A DNA stretch of 64,000 nucleotides from Candidatus Pantoea deserta (GTDB lineage: Bacteria; Pseudomonadota; Gammaproteobacteria; Enterobacterales; Enterobacteriaceae): contig NZ_RMVG01000008.1 in NCBI RefSeq assembly GCF_003813865.1, positions 124,001 to 188,000 of the forward strand, written 5' to 3'. The notes under the pieces are model-generated. The model was not told where the DNA came from. It saw only the letters and a list, made by a program, of their open reading frames with translations, and did not search any database. Numbering within the stretch: position 1 is the first letter of the stretch; every line of letters starts with the position of its first letter. Below, one piece after another: positions 27,642 through 38,267 of the stretch. Made by a program: the position numbers and the translations under genes.

Positions 27642-29162
27642 TTACGGCCTTGTAGTTGAAATTGAAGCGGTAAACCACTGCTGAATATTGCTCATGGCGG
27701 CATGGGAGGTATCCAGAATCGGCTGTGGATAGACGCCCAGCAGCACCAGCAGAACCACCAGCACCATGATGATCGTAAATTCACGCGGCGACATGCCCGG
27801 CAGCGGATCTTTTGACTTCGCTTCACCGTAGTAGGCGCGCTGCATCATGATCAGCGAGTAAACCGAGGCGAATACCAGACCAAAGGTCGCCACCACGATA
27901 ATGATCGGCACCACCTGGAAGCTGCCCGTGAGGATCATAAACTCGCCGGCGAAGTTTCCGGTGCCTGGCATCCCCAGGTTGGCGACCGCAAAGAACAGCG
28001 ACAGGCCAGGGATCCATTTGATGCGCGACCAGAGTCCGCCCATCTGACGCATATCACGCGTATGCAGACGTTCGTACAGCTGACCACACAGGATAAACAG
28101 CGCGGCCGCTGACAGACCGTGGGCGATCATCTGCACCACCGCGCCCTGGAAGGCGAGCTGGCTGCCGGTGTAGATAGCGATGAGCACGAAGCCCATGTGC
28201 GATACAGAGGTGTAGGCGATCAGACGCTTGATATCGGTCTGGGAGAACGCCATCCATGCGCCGTAGAAGATGCCGATCACGCCGAGCCACATGGCGACAG
28301 GCGCGAACTCCGCCGACGCGTTGGGGAACAGCGGCAGACTGAAGCGCAGCAGGCCGTAAGCCGCGGTTTTCAGCAGGATCCCGGCAAGGTCTACCGAACC
28401 CGCGGTCGGTGCCTGGCTGTGCGCGTCCGGCAGCCAGCCGTGCAGCGGCACCACCGGCATTTTAACCGCGAAGGCGATAAAGAAGCCCAGCATCAGCATA
28501 TATTCCACCGTGTGCGACATCGGCGTTTTCAGCAGCTGCTCGTAGTTAAAAGTCCAGACGCCGGTAGCGTTGTAGTGCACAAACACCAGCGCCAGAATGG
28601 CGATCAGCATCACCAGACCCGACGCCTGGGTGTAGATGAAGAATTTGGTCGCGGCGGTGATACGGGTTTTACCGTCGGATGCCTTATGTCCCCAGAGCGC
28701 GATGAGGAAGTACATCGGCACCAGCATCATTTCCCAGAAGAAGAAGAACAGGAACATGTCGATGGCAAGGAACACGCCGATCACGCCACCGAGGATCCAC
28801 ATCAGGTTGAGGTGGAAAAAGCCCTGATACTTCTCGATTTCATTCCAGGAGCAGAGTACCGCCATCAGGCCAAGCAGACCGGTCAGCACCACCATCAGCA
28901 GCGACAGACCATCAATGGCCAGATGGAAATTGATGCCGAAACGCGGGATCCAGGATGCCGTAAACTCCGACTGCCACTGCGGCATTCCTGCGGCCTGCGT
29001 CAGTGAATAACCGCCCTGTAACCAGAGCTGCATAGACAGCGCCAGCGTCAGGCCCATCGTAATCAGGGCTATCCAGCGCGGCGTTTTTGCGCCGAGGCGC
29101 TCAGCCAGCCAGCAGAGCAAACCGCCGACAAATGGAATTACTATTAGCCAAGGTAATAACAC
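27642..29162 (-). CDS. nuoM: NuoM, complex I membrane subunit
   Basis: Antiporter-like proton-pumping subunit with 14 predicted helices, 506 aa against 509. Core motifs FFFFFWEMMLVPMYFLI (conserved Glu) and KMPVVPLHGWLPDAHSQAPT are present. The start is taken as GTG at 29162 giving (M)LLPWLIVIPF, which aligns with E. coli; an AGGGA lies about 9 bases upstream. An in-frame start 24 codons earlier would place charged residues before the first helix and run into the intergenic palindrome side. A 207-bp spacer with a large palindrome separates it from nuoL. Confidence 0.95.
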   Translation of the reverse strand: MLLPWLIVIPFVGGLLCWLAERLGAKTPRWIALITMGLTLALSMQLWLQGGYSLTQAAGMPQWQSEFTASWIPRFGINFHLAIDGLSLLMVVLTGLLGLMAVLCSWNEIEKYQGFFHLNLMWILGGVIGVFLAIDMFLFFFFWEMMLVPMYFLIALWGHKASDGKTRITAATKFFIYTQASGLVMLIAILALVFVHYNATGVWTFNYEQLLKTPMSHTVEYMLMLGFFIAFAVKMPVVPLHGWLPDAHSQAPTAGSVDLAGILLKTAAYGLLRFSLPLFPNASAEFAPVAMWLGVIGIFYGAWMAFSQTDIKRLIAYTSVSHMGFVLIAIYTGSQLAFQGAVVQMIAHGLSAAALFILCGQLYERLHTRDMRQMGGLWSRIKWIPGLSLFFAVANLGMPGTGNFAGEFMILTGSFQVVPIIIVVATFGLVFASVYSLIMMQRAYYGEAKSKDPLPGMSPREFTIIMVLVVLLVLLGVYPQPILDTSHAAMSNIQQWFTASISTTRP

Positions 29163-29206
29163 TGGGTTTTTCCCTTTTTTCTGCCTTTCATGAGCTATCT
29201 CGCTGA

Positions 29207-29289
29207 CCAGTTTCGCCGCTGGCAGTGCTCGCAATCCTCACGTACTTTAGTACGCTCCGGTCGCTGTGCGCTGGCGGCAGCGAAACTGG
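29207..29289. repeat. 83-bp imperfect palindrome between nuoL and nuoM
   Basis: The ends are a perfect inverted pair CCAGTTTCGC (29207-29216) and GCGAAACTGG (29280-29289). The centre is CGTACT-TT-AGTACG (29241-29254). In between the arms pair partly. The whole can fold as one long hairpin in the nuo message. The architecture resembles dispersed enterobacterial intergenic palindromes of the ERIC type, but the sequence is not ERIC. Single copy in this window. Confidence 0.6.
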
Positions 29290-29369
29290 CTGCGCCGATG
29301 ACGCTCATTCCTCAGGTAATTTTTTGCATATTCAATGGGGTGAACATCTCTCTTCCCCCACTCATCTGT

Positions 29370-31205
29370 TTAAACCACCAGCATCAGCGCCAGCACCACA
29401 ACGGCGCCGATGCTCATTGAGGCGACATACCAGCGCACATAGCCGTTTTCGCTGACCACCAGCCCTTTATTGGCAATACGCGACACCAGCGCAGGCAGGT
29501 TCATCAACGCGTTCAGCGGATCGCGTTGCAACAGCCAGGCGATGCCAAGATAAGGTTTAACGAACACCTTGTCATACAGCCAGTCGAAGCCCCAGGCCGC
29601 AAACCACCAGGTGCCGAAGAAACGGCCCGGCGCGCTGTTCGCCACCCGGCTCACCAGCTCGCGTTTGCCCAGCCAGAGCGCGGCGGCGATCAGAATGCCG
29701 ATAACGGCAACGACGCCAGAGGCGATCTCCAGCCCGACTTTGCCCGCTTCGCCGGCGTCAGCCTCCGGCAGAACGCCTGCCAGCGGCGGCGTAATCAGTG
29801 CGCCAACAAAGGTCGAGAGAACCAGCAGCACGATCAGCGGCAGATGATGAGTAATGCCTTTGCCCGCATGGGCGTGAATCTGCTCTTTGCCGTGGAACAC
29901 GATAAAGATCATACGGAAGGTATAGATGGACGTCAGGAAAGCGCCGACCAGGCCCGCCGCCATCAGGTTGATGTGACCATTCGCCAGCGCGCCGAACAGA
30001 ATCTCATCTTTACTGTAGAAGCCTGCGGTAATCAGCGGCAGCGCGGCCAGCGCGGCGCCGCCTACCAGGAAGCAGGCGTAAACCAGCGGAATGCTTTTAC
30101 GCAGGCCGCCCATTTTAAAGATGTTCTGCTCGTGATGGCAGGCGAGGATCACCGAACCTGATGACAGGAACAGCAGCGCTTTAAAGAAGGCGTGCGTCAT
30201 CAGGTGGAAGATGGCCGCATCCCATGCCTGCACGCCCAGCGCCAGGAACATATAGCCGATCTGGCTCATGGTCGAATAGGCCAGCACGCGCTTGATGTCG
30301 GTCTGCACCAGCGCCGCAAAGCCTGCCAGCACCAGGGTTATCGCGCCGACGATGCCCACCAGATGCAGCACGTCCGGCGTCAGCAGGAACAGGCCGTGGC
30401 TGCGCGCGATCAGGTAAACGCCCGCCGTCACCATGGTGGCGGCGTGGATCAGCGCGGAGACTGGCGTAGGACCCGCCATCGCGTCCGCCAGCCAGGTCTG
30501 CAACGGCAGCTGCGCGGATTTACCTACCGCGCCGCCCAGCAGCATCAGCGTGGCCCATTGCAACATGTGGTTGTCCGCGGCAAAGTGCTGCGGCGCCAGC
30601 TCCATCATCTCGCGGAAGTTCAGCGTGCCCAGTTCGTTGTAAAGAATGAACAGCGCAAAAGCGAGAAACACGTCGCCGACGCGGGTGATGATAAAGGCTT
30701 TCATCGCCGCTTTGCCGTTGTCTGGATTGCTGTAGTAGAAGCCGATCAGCAGGTAAGAGCACAGCCCTACCCCTTCCCAGCCGAGGTACATCAGCATCAG
30801 GTTATCGGCCAGCACCAGCACTACCATGCTGGCGATAAACAGGTTGGTATAGGCGAAGAAGCGGGAGTAGCCCTCTTCTCCGCGCATATACCAGGAGGCG
30901 AACATGTGGATCAGAAAGCCGACCCCCGTCACCACCGACAGCATGGTAAGCGACAGGCCGTCCAGCGTCAGGTTAACTTTGATGTCGAAATTGCCGACCT
31001 GCATCCAGGTCCACAGCGCCTGTGTAAAAGGCTGCTGACCCTGAGCGAAGAAGTCCATACCGACATAGAGCGTGACCAGCGCCGCGAGGCCCACTGAACC
31101 CATACCCACTGCGGCAGACAGGTTCTCCGACCAGCGACCGCGGGAAAACGCCAACAGCAAAAAGCCGATCAGCGGAAAGAGAATTGTTAAGTAGAGAAGA
31201 TTCAT
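29370..31205 (-). CDS. nuoL: NuoL, complex I membrane subunit
   Basis: Largest antiporter-like subunit, at the distal tip of the membrane arm; 611 aa against 613. It shows about 16 hydrophobic segments, including the C-terminal extension with the long lateral helix (around 520-580). Conserved motifs include [20 protein letters not shown] (essential Glu) and [21 protein letters not shown]. The ATG overlaps the nuoK stop by 4 bases, implying translational coupling. Confidence 0.97.
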   Translation of the reverse strand: MNLLYLTILFPLIGFLLLAFSRGRWSENLSAAVGMGSVGLAALVTLYVGMDFFAQGQQPFTQALWTWMQVGNFDIKVNLTLDGLSLTMLSVVTGVGFLIHMFASWYMRGEEGYSRFFAYTNLFIASMVVLVLADNLMLMYLGWEGVGLCSYLLIGFYYSNPDNGKAAMKAFIITRVGDVFLAFALFILYNELGTLNFREMMELAPQHFAADNHMLQWATLMLLGGAVGKSAQLPLQTWLADAMAGPTPVSALIHAATMVTAGVYLIARSHGLFLLTPDVLHLVGIVGAITLVLAGFAALVQTDIKRVLAYSTMSQIGYMFLALGVQAWDAAIFHLMTHAFFKALLFLSSGSVILACHHEQNIFKMGGLRKSIPLVYACFLVGGAALAALPLITAGFYSKDEILFGALANGHINLMAAGLVGAFLTSIYTFRMIFIVFHGKEQIHAHAGKGITHHLPLIVLLVLSTFVGALITPPLAGVLPEADAGEAGKVGLEIASGVVAVIGILIAAALWLGKRELVSRVANSAPGRFFGTWWFAAWGFDWLYDKVFVKPYLGIAWLLQRDPLNALMNLPALVSRIANKGLVVSENGYVRWYVASMSIGAVVVLALMLVV

Positions 31206-31504
31206 CCGCGCATCTCGCTCACAGTATCAATGTTCAACGTCAGACGACGACGATAGAGCTGGAGCAGCAGCGCCAGGCCGATGCTGGCTTCCGCCGCGGC
31301 GAGACTGATGGCCAGGATATACATCACCTGTCCGTCCGCCTGCCCCCAGTAGCTGCCCGCCACGACCAGCGCCAGCGCGGCCGCGTTGATCATGATTTCG
31401 AGACCAATCAGCATAAACAGCAGGTTGCGGCGTAACACCAGCGATGTCAGTCCCAGGACAAACAGAACGGCGGCAAGAATTAAGCCGTGTTGTAACGGGA
31501 TCAT
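31202..31504 (-). CDS. nuoK: NuoK, complex I membrane subunit
   Basis: Small MrpC-like subunit, 100 aa as in E. coli, with three helices. The two buried glutamates needed for proton transfer lie in [12 protein letters not shown] (E36) and [14 protein letters not shown] (E72). It overlaps both neighbours by 4 bases (nuoJ stop and nuoL start), so it is tightly coupled. Confidence 0.97.
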   Translation of the reverse strand: MIPLQHGLILAAVLFVLGLTSLVLRRNLLFMLIGLEIMINAAALALVVAGSYWGQADGQVMYILAISLAAAEASIGLALLLQLYRRRLTLNIDTVSEMRG

Positions 31505-32040
31505 GCGTGCTCCTCCTTATTGGCGTCGCGATTACTCAGCACCTCGCCCTGACGCTCTTCGCGTCCGACGTGGAACGCCACCACCAGACCAGCCAGCAGC
31601 AGCATAGAAGCCAGTTCCACCGCCAGCACGTAAGGACCGAACAGGCTGATACCGACCGCTTTCGCGTCAATAACCGTGCCGTCGATACCCTGGTCGTTGG
31701 CGGTCAGAATGGCATACACCATTACCACCAGCAGCAGCAGTGAAACGATGCCCGGTCCAATCCACAGAGAGGGCTGAAGCCAGTCGCGCTCCTGTTTCAT
31801 CGTGGCGTTGCCCATATTGAGCATCATCACCACGAAAACGAACAGCACCATAATGGCGCCGGCGTAAACGATGATCTCCAGCGCCCCGGCGAAGTAAGCA
31901 CCGAGCGAGAAAAAGACGCCCGCAACCGAGAGCAGCGACACGATCAGGTACAGCAGCGCATGCACCGGATTGGTATGGGTGATCACGCGCAGCGTTGTCA
32001 GCACCGCCACCAGTCCGCAAATATAAAACGCAATTTCCAT
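31501..32040 (-). CDS. nuoJ: NuoJ, complex I membrane subunit
   Basis: Membrane subunit of 179 aa (184 in E. coli) with five helices. The third-helix motif [20 protein letters not shown], containing the pi-bulge tyrosine/glycine region, is intact. It begins 10 bp after nuoI and ends overlapping nuoK by 4 bases. The hydrophilic C-terminal tail after the last helix is slightly shorter than in E. coli. Confidence 0.96.
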   Translation of the reverse strand: MEIAFYICGLVAVLTTLRVITHTNPVHALLYLIVSLLSVAGVFFSLGAYFAGALEIIVYAGAIMVLFVFVVMMLNMGNATMKQERDWLQPSLWIGPGIVSLLLLVVMVYAILTANDQGIDGTVIDAKAVGISLFGPYVLAVELASMLLLAGLVVAFHVGREERQGEVLSNRDANKEEHA

Positions 32041-32050
32041 GCCTGGCTCC

Positions 32051-32593
32051 TTAAGGTAACAAGCCTTTGACGTCGATAGGTTTGGCTTCGTTTTCCGCCT
32101 CGCCCTTCTCTTTTCCTTCGATCGCCATACCTGCCATGCGGTAGAAGTTATATTCAGGGTATTTGCCCGGACCGGAGATCAGCAGATCTTCTTTTTCATA
32201 CACCAGGTCCTGACGCTTGAACTCGCCCAGTTCAAAATCGGGCGTGAGCTGAATAGCGGTGGTCGGACAAGCCTCCTCGCACATGCCGCAAAAGATGCAG
32301 CGCGAAAAGTTGATGCGGAAAAATTCCGGATACCAGCGTCCATCTTTGGTCTCGGCTTTTTGCAGCGAGATACAGCTTACCGGACAGGCCACCGCGCACA
32401 GGTTACATGCGACGCAGCGCTCTTCGCCGTCGGGATCGCGCGTTAATACGATGCGTCCACGGTAGCGCGGCGGCAGATAAACCGGTTCTTCCGGATACAT
32501 CTGGGTTTCGCGTTTGGCGAAGGCATGCATGCCTATCATCCAGATACTGCGCACTGTCGTGCCGAAGCCAACGACAATATCTTTTAAAGTCAT
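32051..32593 (-). CDS. nuoI: NuoI, complex I 8Fe ferredoxin subunit
   Basis: Peripheral-arm subunit carrying clusters N6a and N6b; 180 aa as in E. coli. Two 4Fe-4S motifs are complete: C60-x2-C63-x2-C66-x3-C70 and C99-x2-C102-x2-C105-x3-C109, with the last cysteine of each pair reciprocally completing the other cluster. It follows nuoH by 12 bp. Confidence 0.97.
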   Translation of the reverse strand: MTLKDIVVGFGTTVRSIWMIGMHAFAKRETQMYPEEPVYLPPRYRGRIVLTRDPDGEERCVACNLCAVACPVSCISLQKAETKDGRWYPEFFRINFSRCIFCGMCEEACPTTAIQLTPDFELGEFKRQDLVYEKEDLLISGPGKYPEYNFYRMAGMAIEGKEKGEAENEAKPIDVKGLLP

Positions 32594-32605
32594 CTCAAAA
32601 ACCCC

Positions 32606-33583
32606 TTACTGCGCGTTGTACAGAATCACTGCGGCGGTCGCCAGCAGGTTCAACAGCGTCAACGGCAGACAGACTTTCCAGCCGAACGACAGCACCTGGT
32701 CATAGCGTGGACGCGGGAGCGCAGCACGAATCAGGATAAACATCACCATAAAGAACGCCGTTTTCAGGGCGAACCAGATGAACGGCGGCAGGAACGGACC
32801 TTGCCAGCCGCCAAAAAACAGCGTGACGATCAGCGCTGACACGGTGGTAATGGCGACGTATTCGCCTACGAAGAACAGGCCAAACTTCATCCCGGCGTAT
32901 TCGATGTGGTAACCATCGGCCAGTTCCTGTTCCGCTTCCGGCTGGTCAAACGGGTGGCGGTGACACACCGCAACGCCTGCGATGCAGAACGTCAGGAAGC
33001 CAAAGAACTGCGGAATGATGTTCCACAGATGCGCCTGGCTTTCTACGATGGCCGTCATATTGAAGGATCCCGCCTGCGCCACCACGCCCATCAGCGACAG
33101 GCCAAGAAACACCTCGTAGCTCAGCGTCTGGGCGGACGCACGCATCGCCCCCAGCAGCGAGTATTTGTTGTTGCTCGACCAGCCGGCGAACAGCACCGCA
33201 TAGACCGCCAGACCGGCCATCATCAGGAAGAACAGCAGCCCGATGTTAAGGTCGGTCACCATCCAGCTCGGCGACACCGGCACGATAGCGAACGCCAGCA
33301 GCAGCGACACAAAGGCGATAACCGGCGCCAGGGTAAAGATAAAGCGATCGGTAAAGGGCGGAACCCAGTCCTCTTTAAAGAACATTTTGATCATGTCCGC
33401 CGCCAGCTGGAGCGAACCGCCCCAGCCCACGCGGTTTGGTCCGTAGCGGTTCTGCCACAGGCCGAGCAAACGGCGTTCGGCGAAGCTCATAAAGGCGCCG
33501 CAGGCCACCACCACCAGCAGGATAACGATCGCTTTTACGACGGTCAGAATGATGTCGATAACATCCGGTGTTAGCCAGCTCAT
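32606..33583 (-). CDS. nuoH: NuoH, complex I membrane subunit
   Basis: Core membrane subunit forming the quinone chamber with NuoB and NuoD; 325 aa, the same as E. coli, with eight helices. Conserved cytoplasmic-loop residues (FGERR-like [20 protein letters not shown], and [20 protein letters not shown]) are present. Its ATG overlaps the nuoG stop by 4 bases. Confidence 0.97.
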   Translation of the reverse strand: MSWLTPDVIDIILTVVKAIVILLVVVACGAFMSFAERRLLGLWQNRYGPNRVGWGGSLQLAADMIKMFFKEDWVPPFTDRFIFTLAPVIAFVSLLLAFAIVPVSPSWMVTDLNIGLLFFLMMAGLAVYAVLFAGWSSNNKYSLLGAMRASAQTLSYEVFLGLSLMGVVAQAGSFNMTAIVESQAHLWNIIPQFFGFLTFCIAGVAVCHRHPFDQPEAEQELADGYHIEYAGMKFGLFFVGEYVAITTVSALIVTLFFGGWQGPFLPPFIWFALKTAFFMVMFILIRAALPRPRYDQVLSFGWKVCLPLTLLNLLATAAVILYNAQ

Positions 33584-36303
33584 TGCGCCGCCTCCTGCAA
33601 TGTGTCAATGCTCGCGCCCGCCAGGAATGGCGGCACGCCCGGCATACCCAACGGCAGACCGATCAGCCCCGGTTGCAGCGCGCTGGAGAAACGCACCGGC
33701 AGACGCAGGGTCTCGCCTGAACAGCTAACCTCGACGGCCGCGCCTTCATTCACGCCCAGCTTCGCCGCATCCTGCTGGCTGATCACCAGCATCGGCTGCG
33801 CCATGCGTTTCTGGAACACGGCCGAACGCTGCGACATCTCTTCGCTACCGAACAGCTGATAGTAAGGCGCCACGCGCCACTGTTCGCCGCCTGCATACGC
33901 GGTCGGCACCTGGCTAAACCAGGGCAGCGACGTCTCGCCGGCTTCGAACAGGCGCACGCCTGGATCGCCGTTGCGCAGCTTGCCGCCCACCTCGGCCTGG
34001 AATTTATTCCACGCCTGCGGGGAGTTCCAGCCTGGCGCCCAGGCGAAGGGGATCTGCGAACGCGGCGCGCTCGGCTGATTGTTCCCTTCCATTGAGAAGG
34101 CGAACATGGTGTCCCGATCCTGAGGCTGACGCGGCTCGTGCACGCTGATGTTGGCGCGCGCCGCGGTACGTCCGCTGGAGCGAATCGGCGAACGCGCCAG
34201 TTTTTGTCCGCGAATGCGGAAGCTGGCGTCGGGAGCGGCCTCTTTAATGCCTTTCAGCTGCGGCAGCTTCGCCACCACGGCATCGATAACGTGGTCGAGC
34301 TGCGTCCAGTCGATATGACGGCTCTCCAGCGCGCTGTGCAGCGAGTGCAGCCAGCGCCAGCTCTCCAGCATCACAATGCTATTGTCGTAGTAGGCCGGAT
34401 CGTAAACCTGGAAGAAGCGCTGCGCGCGGCCTTCATGGTTAATCGAGGTGCCGTCACTCTCGGCAAAGCTGGCGGTCGAGAGCACCAGGCCCGCTTTTTC
34501 CAGCGTGGCGGTGCGCTGATGATCGACCACGATCACATTTGAGGCGTTCGCCAGCGCGGCATCGACCAGCGCCTTAGCCGCGTGACGATAGAGATCGTTT
34601 TCCAGCACCACTACCGCGTCGGCTTCGCCGTCACGCAGCTGCGCCAGCGCGCTGTCGAGCGTATTGCCGCCCATCAGGCCCAGACCCATGCTGTTTGCCG
34701 CGTCGGCCAGCAGCGTAATGCCGACATCAGCGCCGCGCGCTTTCAGCGCTTTAGCCACGTTGGCCGCCGCTTCGATCATCGCCGTGCTGCCTGAGTGGGT
34801 GCCGGAGATAATCAGCGGTTTTTTCGCCCCGGCCAGCGCCTGCACGACCACGTCCAGCTTGCCGTTCAGGCTGCTGTCAAAATCGCTGACCGCAGGCGCG
34901 CTCTCATCCAGCGCGCTGGCGATGGCGAAGCCTAAACGCGCCTGATCTTCAACCGGCGCGCGATAGCTCCACGCGGCAATATCATCCAGACGGGTTTCAT
35001 CGACGTTGGTGACAAACAGCGGATGTCTGGCGTGCTGGCCAATATTCAGAATGGCGGCAATCTGCCAGTCGGCGACCTTTTGCGCCGCCGCCATCTCGCG
35101 CGCTTTGCCTTTTACAGCCTGACGCACCGAAAGCGCCACGCGCGCGCCGACCTGAGTCAGATCTTCGCCCAGCACCAGCACCGCATCGTAGCTTTCAATT
35201 TCACGCAGCGACGGCGTATAGATGCCGCTTTCGCGCAGGATTTTCAGCATCAGCTCCAGACGCGCCTGTTCGCCTGCGGGCATACCGGTAGAAAAGTTCT
35301 CCGCCCCAACCAGCTCACGCAGCGCGAAGTTGCTCTCAATGCTGGCGCGCGGCGAACCGATGCCAATCACGCGCTTCGCCTGACGCAGGACGTCAGCCGC
35401 GGCGTTGACCGCCTGTTCCGCATTCAGCGTGACCCAGTCATTGCCGCGCAGCAGCACTGGATGACGCGGACGATCTTTGCGGTTGACGTAGCCATAGCCA
35501 AAGCGGCCGCGATCGCACAGGAAATAGTGGTTTACCGTGCCGTTATAGCGGTTTTCAATGCGGCGCAGCTCGCCGTAGCGCTCGCCGGGGCTGGTGTTGC
35601 AGCCGACGCTGCACTGCTGACAGATGCTCGGCGCAAACTGCATATCCCACTTACGGTTGTAACGCTCGGAGTGGGTTTTATCGGTGAAAACCCCTGTCGG
35701 ACAGATCTCGACCAGGTTGCCGGAAAACTCGCTTTCCAGCGTGCCGTCTTCCGGACGACCGAAGTAGACGTTGTCATGCGCGCCGTAAACGCCCAGATCT
35801 TTGCCGTCGGCATAATCTTTGTAGTAGCGCACGCAACGATAGCAGGCGATACAGCGGTTCATTTCATGGGAGATGAACGGGCCGAGATCCTGATTCTGGT
35901 GGGTACGTTTGGTAAAGCGATAACGACGGAAGCTGTGGCCGGTCATTACCGTCATATCCTGTAAGTGACAGTTACCGCCCTCTTCGCACACCGGACAGTC
36001 GTGCGGGTGGTTGGTCATCAGCCACTCCACCACGCTTTCGCGAAACTCTTTCGCTTCGCCGTCGTCGATAGAGATAAAGGTGCCGTCGGAGGCCGGCGTC
36101 ATGCAGGACATGACGAGACGGCCGCGGGTATCTTCGGCATTCTGGAATTGCTTCACCGCGCACTGGCGGCAAGCCCCAACGCTTCCCAGCGCCGGATGCC
36201 AGCAAAAATAAGGAATATCAAGGCCCAGAGAGAGACACGCCTGTAGCAGGTTGTCCGCTCCGTTCACATCATATTCTTTACCGTCTACATGAATTGTAGC
36301 CAT
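33580..36303 (-). CDS. nuoG: NuoG, complex I iron-sulfur subunit
   Basis: Large peripheral subunit, 907 aa from the chosen start. The N-terminal 2Fe-2S ferredoxin domain has [15 protein letters not shown]; then come the His-coordinated cluster region ([18 protein letters not shown]) and [13 protein letters not shown]. The extra N7 cluster motif CQQCSVGC, typical of E. coli-type NuoG, is present. A molybdopterin-oxidoreductase-like domain without cofactor fills the rest. The start at 36303 gives [11 protein letters not shown] with a GGAAG about 10 bases away; an ATG three codons earlier is only one base from that site. Confidence 0.96.
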   Translation of the reverse strand: MATIHVDGKEYDVNGADNLLQACLSLGLDIPYFCWHPALGSVGACRQCAVKQFQNAEDTRGRLVMSCMTPASDGTFISIDDGEAKEFRESVVEWLMTNHPHDCPVCEEGGNCHLQDMTVMTGHSFRRYRFTKRTHQNQDLGPFISHEMNRCIACYRCVRYYKDYADGKDLGVYGAHDNVYFGRPEDGTLESEFSGNLVEICPTGVFTDKTHSERYNRKWDMQFAPSICQQCSVGCNTSPGERYGELRRIENRYNGTVNHYFLCDRGRFGYGYVNRKDRPRHPVLLRGNDWVTLNAEQAVNAAADVLRQAKRVIGIGSPRASIESNFALRELVGAENFSTGMPAGEQARLELMLKILRESGIYTPSLREIESYDAVLVLGEDLTQVGARVALSVRQAVKGKAREMAAAQKVADWQIAAILNIGQHARHPLFVTNVDETRLDDIAAWSYRAPVEDQARLGFAIASALDESAPAVSDFDSSLNGKLDVVVQALAGAKKPLIISGTHSGSTAMIEAAANVAKALKARGADVGITLLADAANSMGLGLMGGNTLDSALAQLRDGEADAVVVLENDLYRHAAKALVDAALANASNVIVVDHQRTATLEKAGLVLSTASFAESDGTSINHEGRAQRFFQVYDPAYYDNSIVMLESWRWLHSLHSALESRHIDWTQLDHVIDAVVAKLPQLKGIKEAAPDASFRIRGQKLARSPIRSSGRTAARANISVHEPRQPQDRDTMFAFSMEGNNQPSAPRSQIPFAWAPGWNSPQAWNKFQAEVGGKLRNGDPGVRLFEAGETSLPWFSQVPTAYAGGEQWRVAPYYQLFGSEEMSQRSAVFQKRMAQPMLVISQQDAAKLGVNEGAAVEVSCSGETLRLPVRFSSALQPGLIGLPLGMPGVPPFLAGASIDTLQEAAQ

Positions 36304-36323
36304 AGTGAACATGCTTCCGTAAG

Positions 36324-36372
36324 GCTCGTCCAGGACGAGCGTTAATCATATTCTTGCCCCGCTATCGGGGCA
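36324..36372. repeat. two stem-loops between nuoF and nuoG
   Basis: Hairpin 1: GCTCGTC, loop CAG, GACGAGC (36324-36340). Hairpin 2: TGCCCCG, loop CTAT, CGGGGCA (36355-36372). Both lie in the 103-bp spacer, without U-tract. They may be mRNA processing or stability elements within the nuo transcript. Confidence 0.5.
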
Positions 36373-36406
36373 GCGGCGAGGAGCCGTTTCCGTGTGCTGC
36401 GGCGAA

Positions 36407-37753
36407 TTACCAGCGCGCTTTCAGCAGGTTAGGCTGAATACCGCCAATCGCGCGCGTATTGCCAAACACCTGCGGTGCCATACCGGCTTCAAACTCTTCA
36501 CGGAAATATTTAATTGCGCTTTGCAGCGGCTCTACCGCACCGGGCGCGTGGGCGCAGAAGGTTTTACCTGGGCCGAGCTGGCGGCAAAGCTGCAACAGGG
36601 TTTCGATGTCGCCCGGCTGCCCTTTGCCTTGCTCCAGCGCGCGCAGGATCTTCACGCTCCACGGCAGACCGTCGCGGCATGGCGTACACCAGCCGCAGGA
36701 TTCGCGCGCGAAGAACTCTTCGAGGTTGCGCACCAGCGACACCATATTGATCTCGTGGTCCACCGCCATCGCCAGCGCCGTACCGAGACGGCTGCCCGCT
36801 TTGCCAATGCTGGCGAACTCCATCGGCAGATCGAGATGCTGCTCGGTGAGGAAGTCGGTGCCCGCGCCGCCCGGCTGCCAGGCTTTAAAGCGCAGGCCAT
36901 CGCGCATGCCGCCTGCGTAATCTTCCAGGATTTCACGCGCGGTAATGCCGAACGGCAGCTCCCAGACGCCTGGATTTTTCACGCGGCCAGAGAAGCCCAT
37001 CATCTTGGTGCCGGCGTCTTCGCTTTTCGACAGGCCCTTGTACCACTCGACGCCGTTCGCCAGAATGGCCGGAACGTTGGAGAGCGTCTCTACGTTATTG
37101 ACGCAGGTCGGCTTGCCCCATGCGCCCGCGCTCGCCGGGAACGGCGGTTTGGAGCGCGGGTTGGCGCGACGCCCTTCCAGCGAGTTGATCAGCGCCGTCT
37201 CTTCGCCGCAGATATAGCGACCTGCGCCGGTGTGGACGATCAGCTCGAAGTCAAAGCCGGTGCCGAGAATGTTTTTGCCGATAAAGCCCGCTTCGGTGGC
37301 CTCTACAATGGCGCGACGCAGATTTACCGCCGCTTCGATATATTCGCCGCGCAGGAAGATGTAGCCGCGATAGGCTTTCAGCGCGAAGGCGCTGATCAAC
37401 ATGCCTTCAACCAGCTGGTGCGGCATCTGCTCCATCAGCAGGCGGTCTTTATAGGTGCCCGGCTCCATCTCATCGGCGTTACACAGCAGGTAACGGATGT
37501 TCATGGACTCGTCTTTCGGCATCAGGCTCCACTTCAGACCGGTGGAGAAGCCCGCGCCGCCGCGGCCTTTCAGCCCGGAATCTTTCACCAGCGCGACAAT
37601 CTCGTCCGGCGCCATGCCGTTGAGCGCTTTCTCCGCACCGGCGTAGCCGTTTTTACTGCGATATTCGTCGAACCATACCGGCTGCTGGTCTTCACGCATG
37701 CGCCAGGTCAGCGGATGGGTTTCCGCAGTACGAATGATCTGTTTGATGGTCAT
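36407..37753 (-). CDS. nuoF: NuoF, NADH-binding flavoprotein subunit of complex I
   Basis: Binds NADH, FMN and cluster N3; 448 aa against 445. The glycine-rich FMN site GRGGAGF is at 63-69. The NADH-site glutamates lie in [15 protein letters not shown] and ICGEETALI. The N3 ligands are in [10 protein letters not shown] plus a later cysteine in [10 protein letters not shown]. The ATG overlaps the nuoE stop by 4 bases. Downstream is a 103-bp hairpin-containing spacer before nuoG. Confidence 0.97.
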   Translation of the reverse strand: MTIKQIIRTAETHPLTWRMREDQQPVWFDEYRSKNGYAGAEKALNGMAPDEIVALVKDSGLKGRGGAGFSTGLKWSLMPKDESMNIRYLLCNADEMEPGTYKDRLLMEQMPHQLVEGMLISAFALKAYRGYIFLRGEYIEAAVNLRRAIVEATEAGFIGKNILGTGFDFELIVHTGAGRYICGEETALINSLEGRRANPRSKPPFPASAGAWGKPTCVNNVETLSNVPAILANGVEWYKGLSKSEDAGTKMMGFSGRVKNPGVWELPFGITAREILEDYAGGMRDGLRFKAWQPGGAGTDFLTEQHLDLPMEFASIGKAGSRLGTALAMAVDHEINMVSLVRNLEEFFARESCGWCTPCRDGLPWSVKILRALEQGKGQPGDIETLLQLCRQLGPGKTFCAHAPGAVEPLQSAIKYFREEFEAGMAPQVFGNTRAIGGIQPNLLKARW

Positions 37754-38265
37754 TGATACTGCTCCAGTAGCGAGGCGATGCCTTCCGGCGTCAGATGAAC
37801 ATGGGTATCTTCGTCCACCATCATGGTCGGCCCTTTATCGCAGTTGCCCAGGCAGCAGGTCGGCAGCAGCGTAAAGCGCCCGTCCGCCGTAGTCTGGCCA
37901 GGTTTGATATTGAGATTTTTTTCCAGCGCCGCCTGAATGCCCTGGTAGCCCGTGATATGGCACACCACGCTGTCGCAGTAGCGAATAACGTGGCGGCCCA
38001 CCGGCTGACGGAAAATCTGGCTGTAGAACGTGGCCACGCCTTCAACGTCGCTGGCGGGAATGCCCAGTACCTCGGCAATGGCGGTGATCGCCCCATCCGG
38101 CACCCAGCCACGCTGCTTCTGCACGATCTTCAGCGCCTCAATTGACGCCGCGCGCGCATCTTCATAGTGGTGTTTTTCATGCTCAATCGCGTGATGCTCT
38201 TCCGCGCTCAGCACGAAGACCTCACTGGGGTCGATCGTATGAATGGCAATTTTTTGATCGTGCAT
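37750..38265 (-). CDS. nuoE: NuoE, complex I 2Fe-2S subunit
   Basis: Thioredoxin-fold subunit holding cluster N1a; 171 aa against 166. Ligands are C97 and C102 (CDSVVC) and C138 and C142 (CLGNC), shifted by five from E. coli because of a longer N-terminus. It starts 2 bp after nuoCD and overlaps nuoF by 4 bases, so translation of the electron-input module is coupled. Confidence 0.97.
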   Translation of the reverse strand: MHDQKIAIHTIDPSEVFVLSAEEHHAIEHEKHHYEDARAASIEALKIVQKQRGWVPDGAITAIAEVLGIPASDVEGVATFYSQIFRQPVGRHVIRYCDSVVCHITGYQGIQAALEKNLNIKPGQTTADGRFTLLPTCCLGNCDKGPTMMVDEDTHVHLTPEGIASLLEQYQ

Positions 38266-38267
38266 AA

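Noticed and set aside
36392..37756. 454-codon open frame antisense to nuoF
   Set aside because: Exact shadow of nuoF on the other strand in GC-rich DNA.
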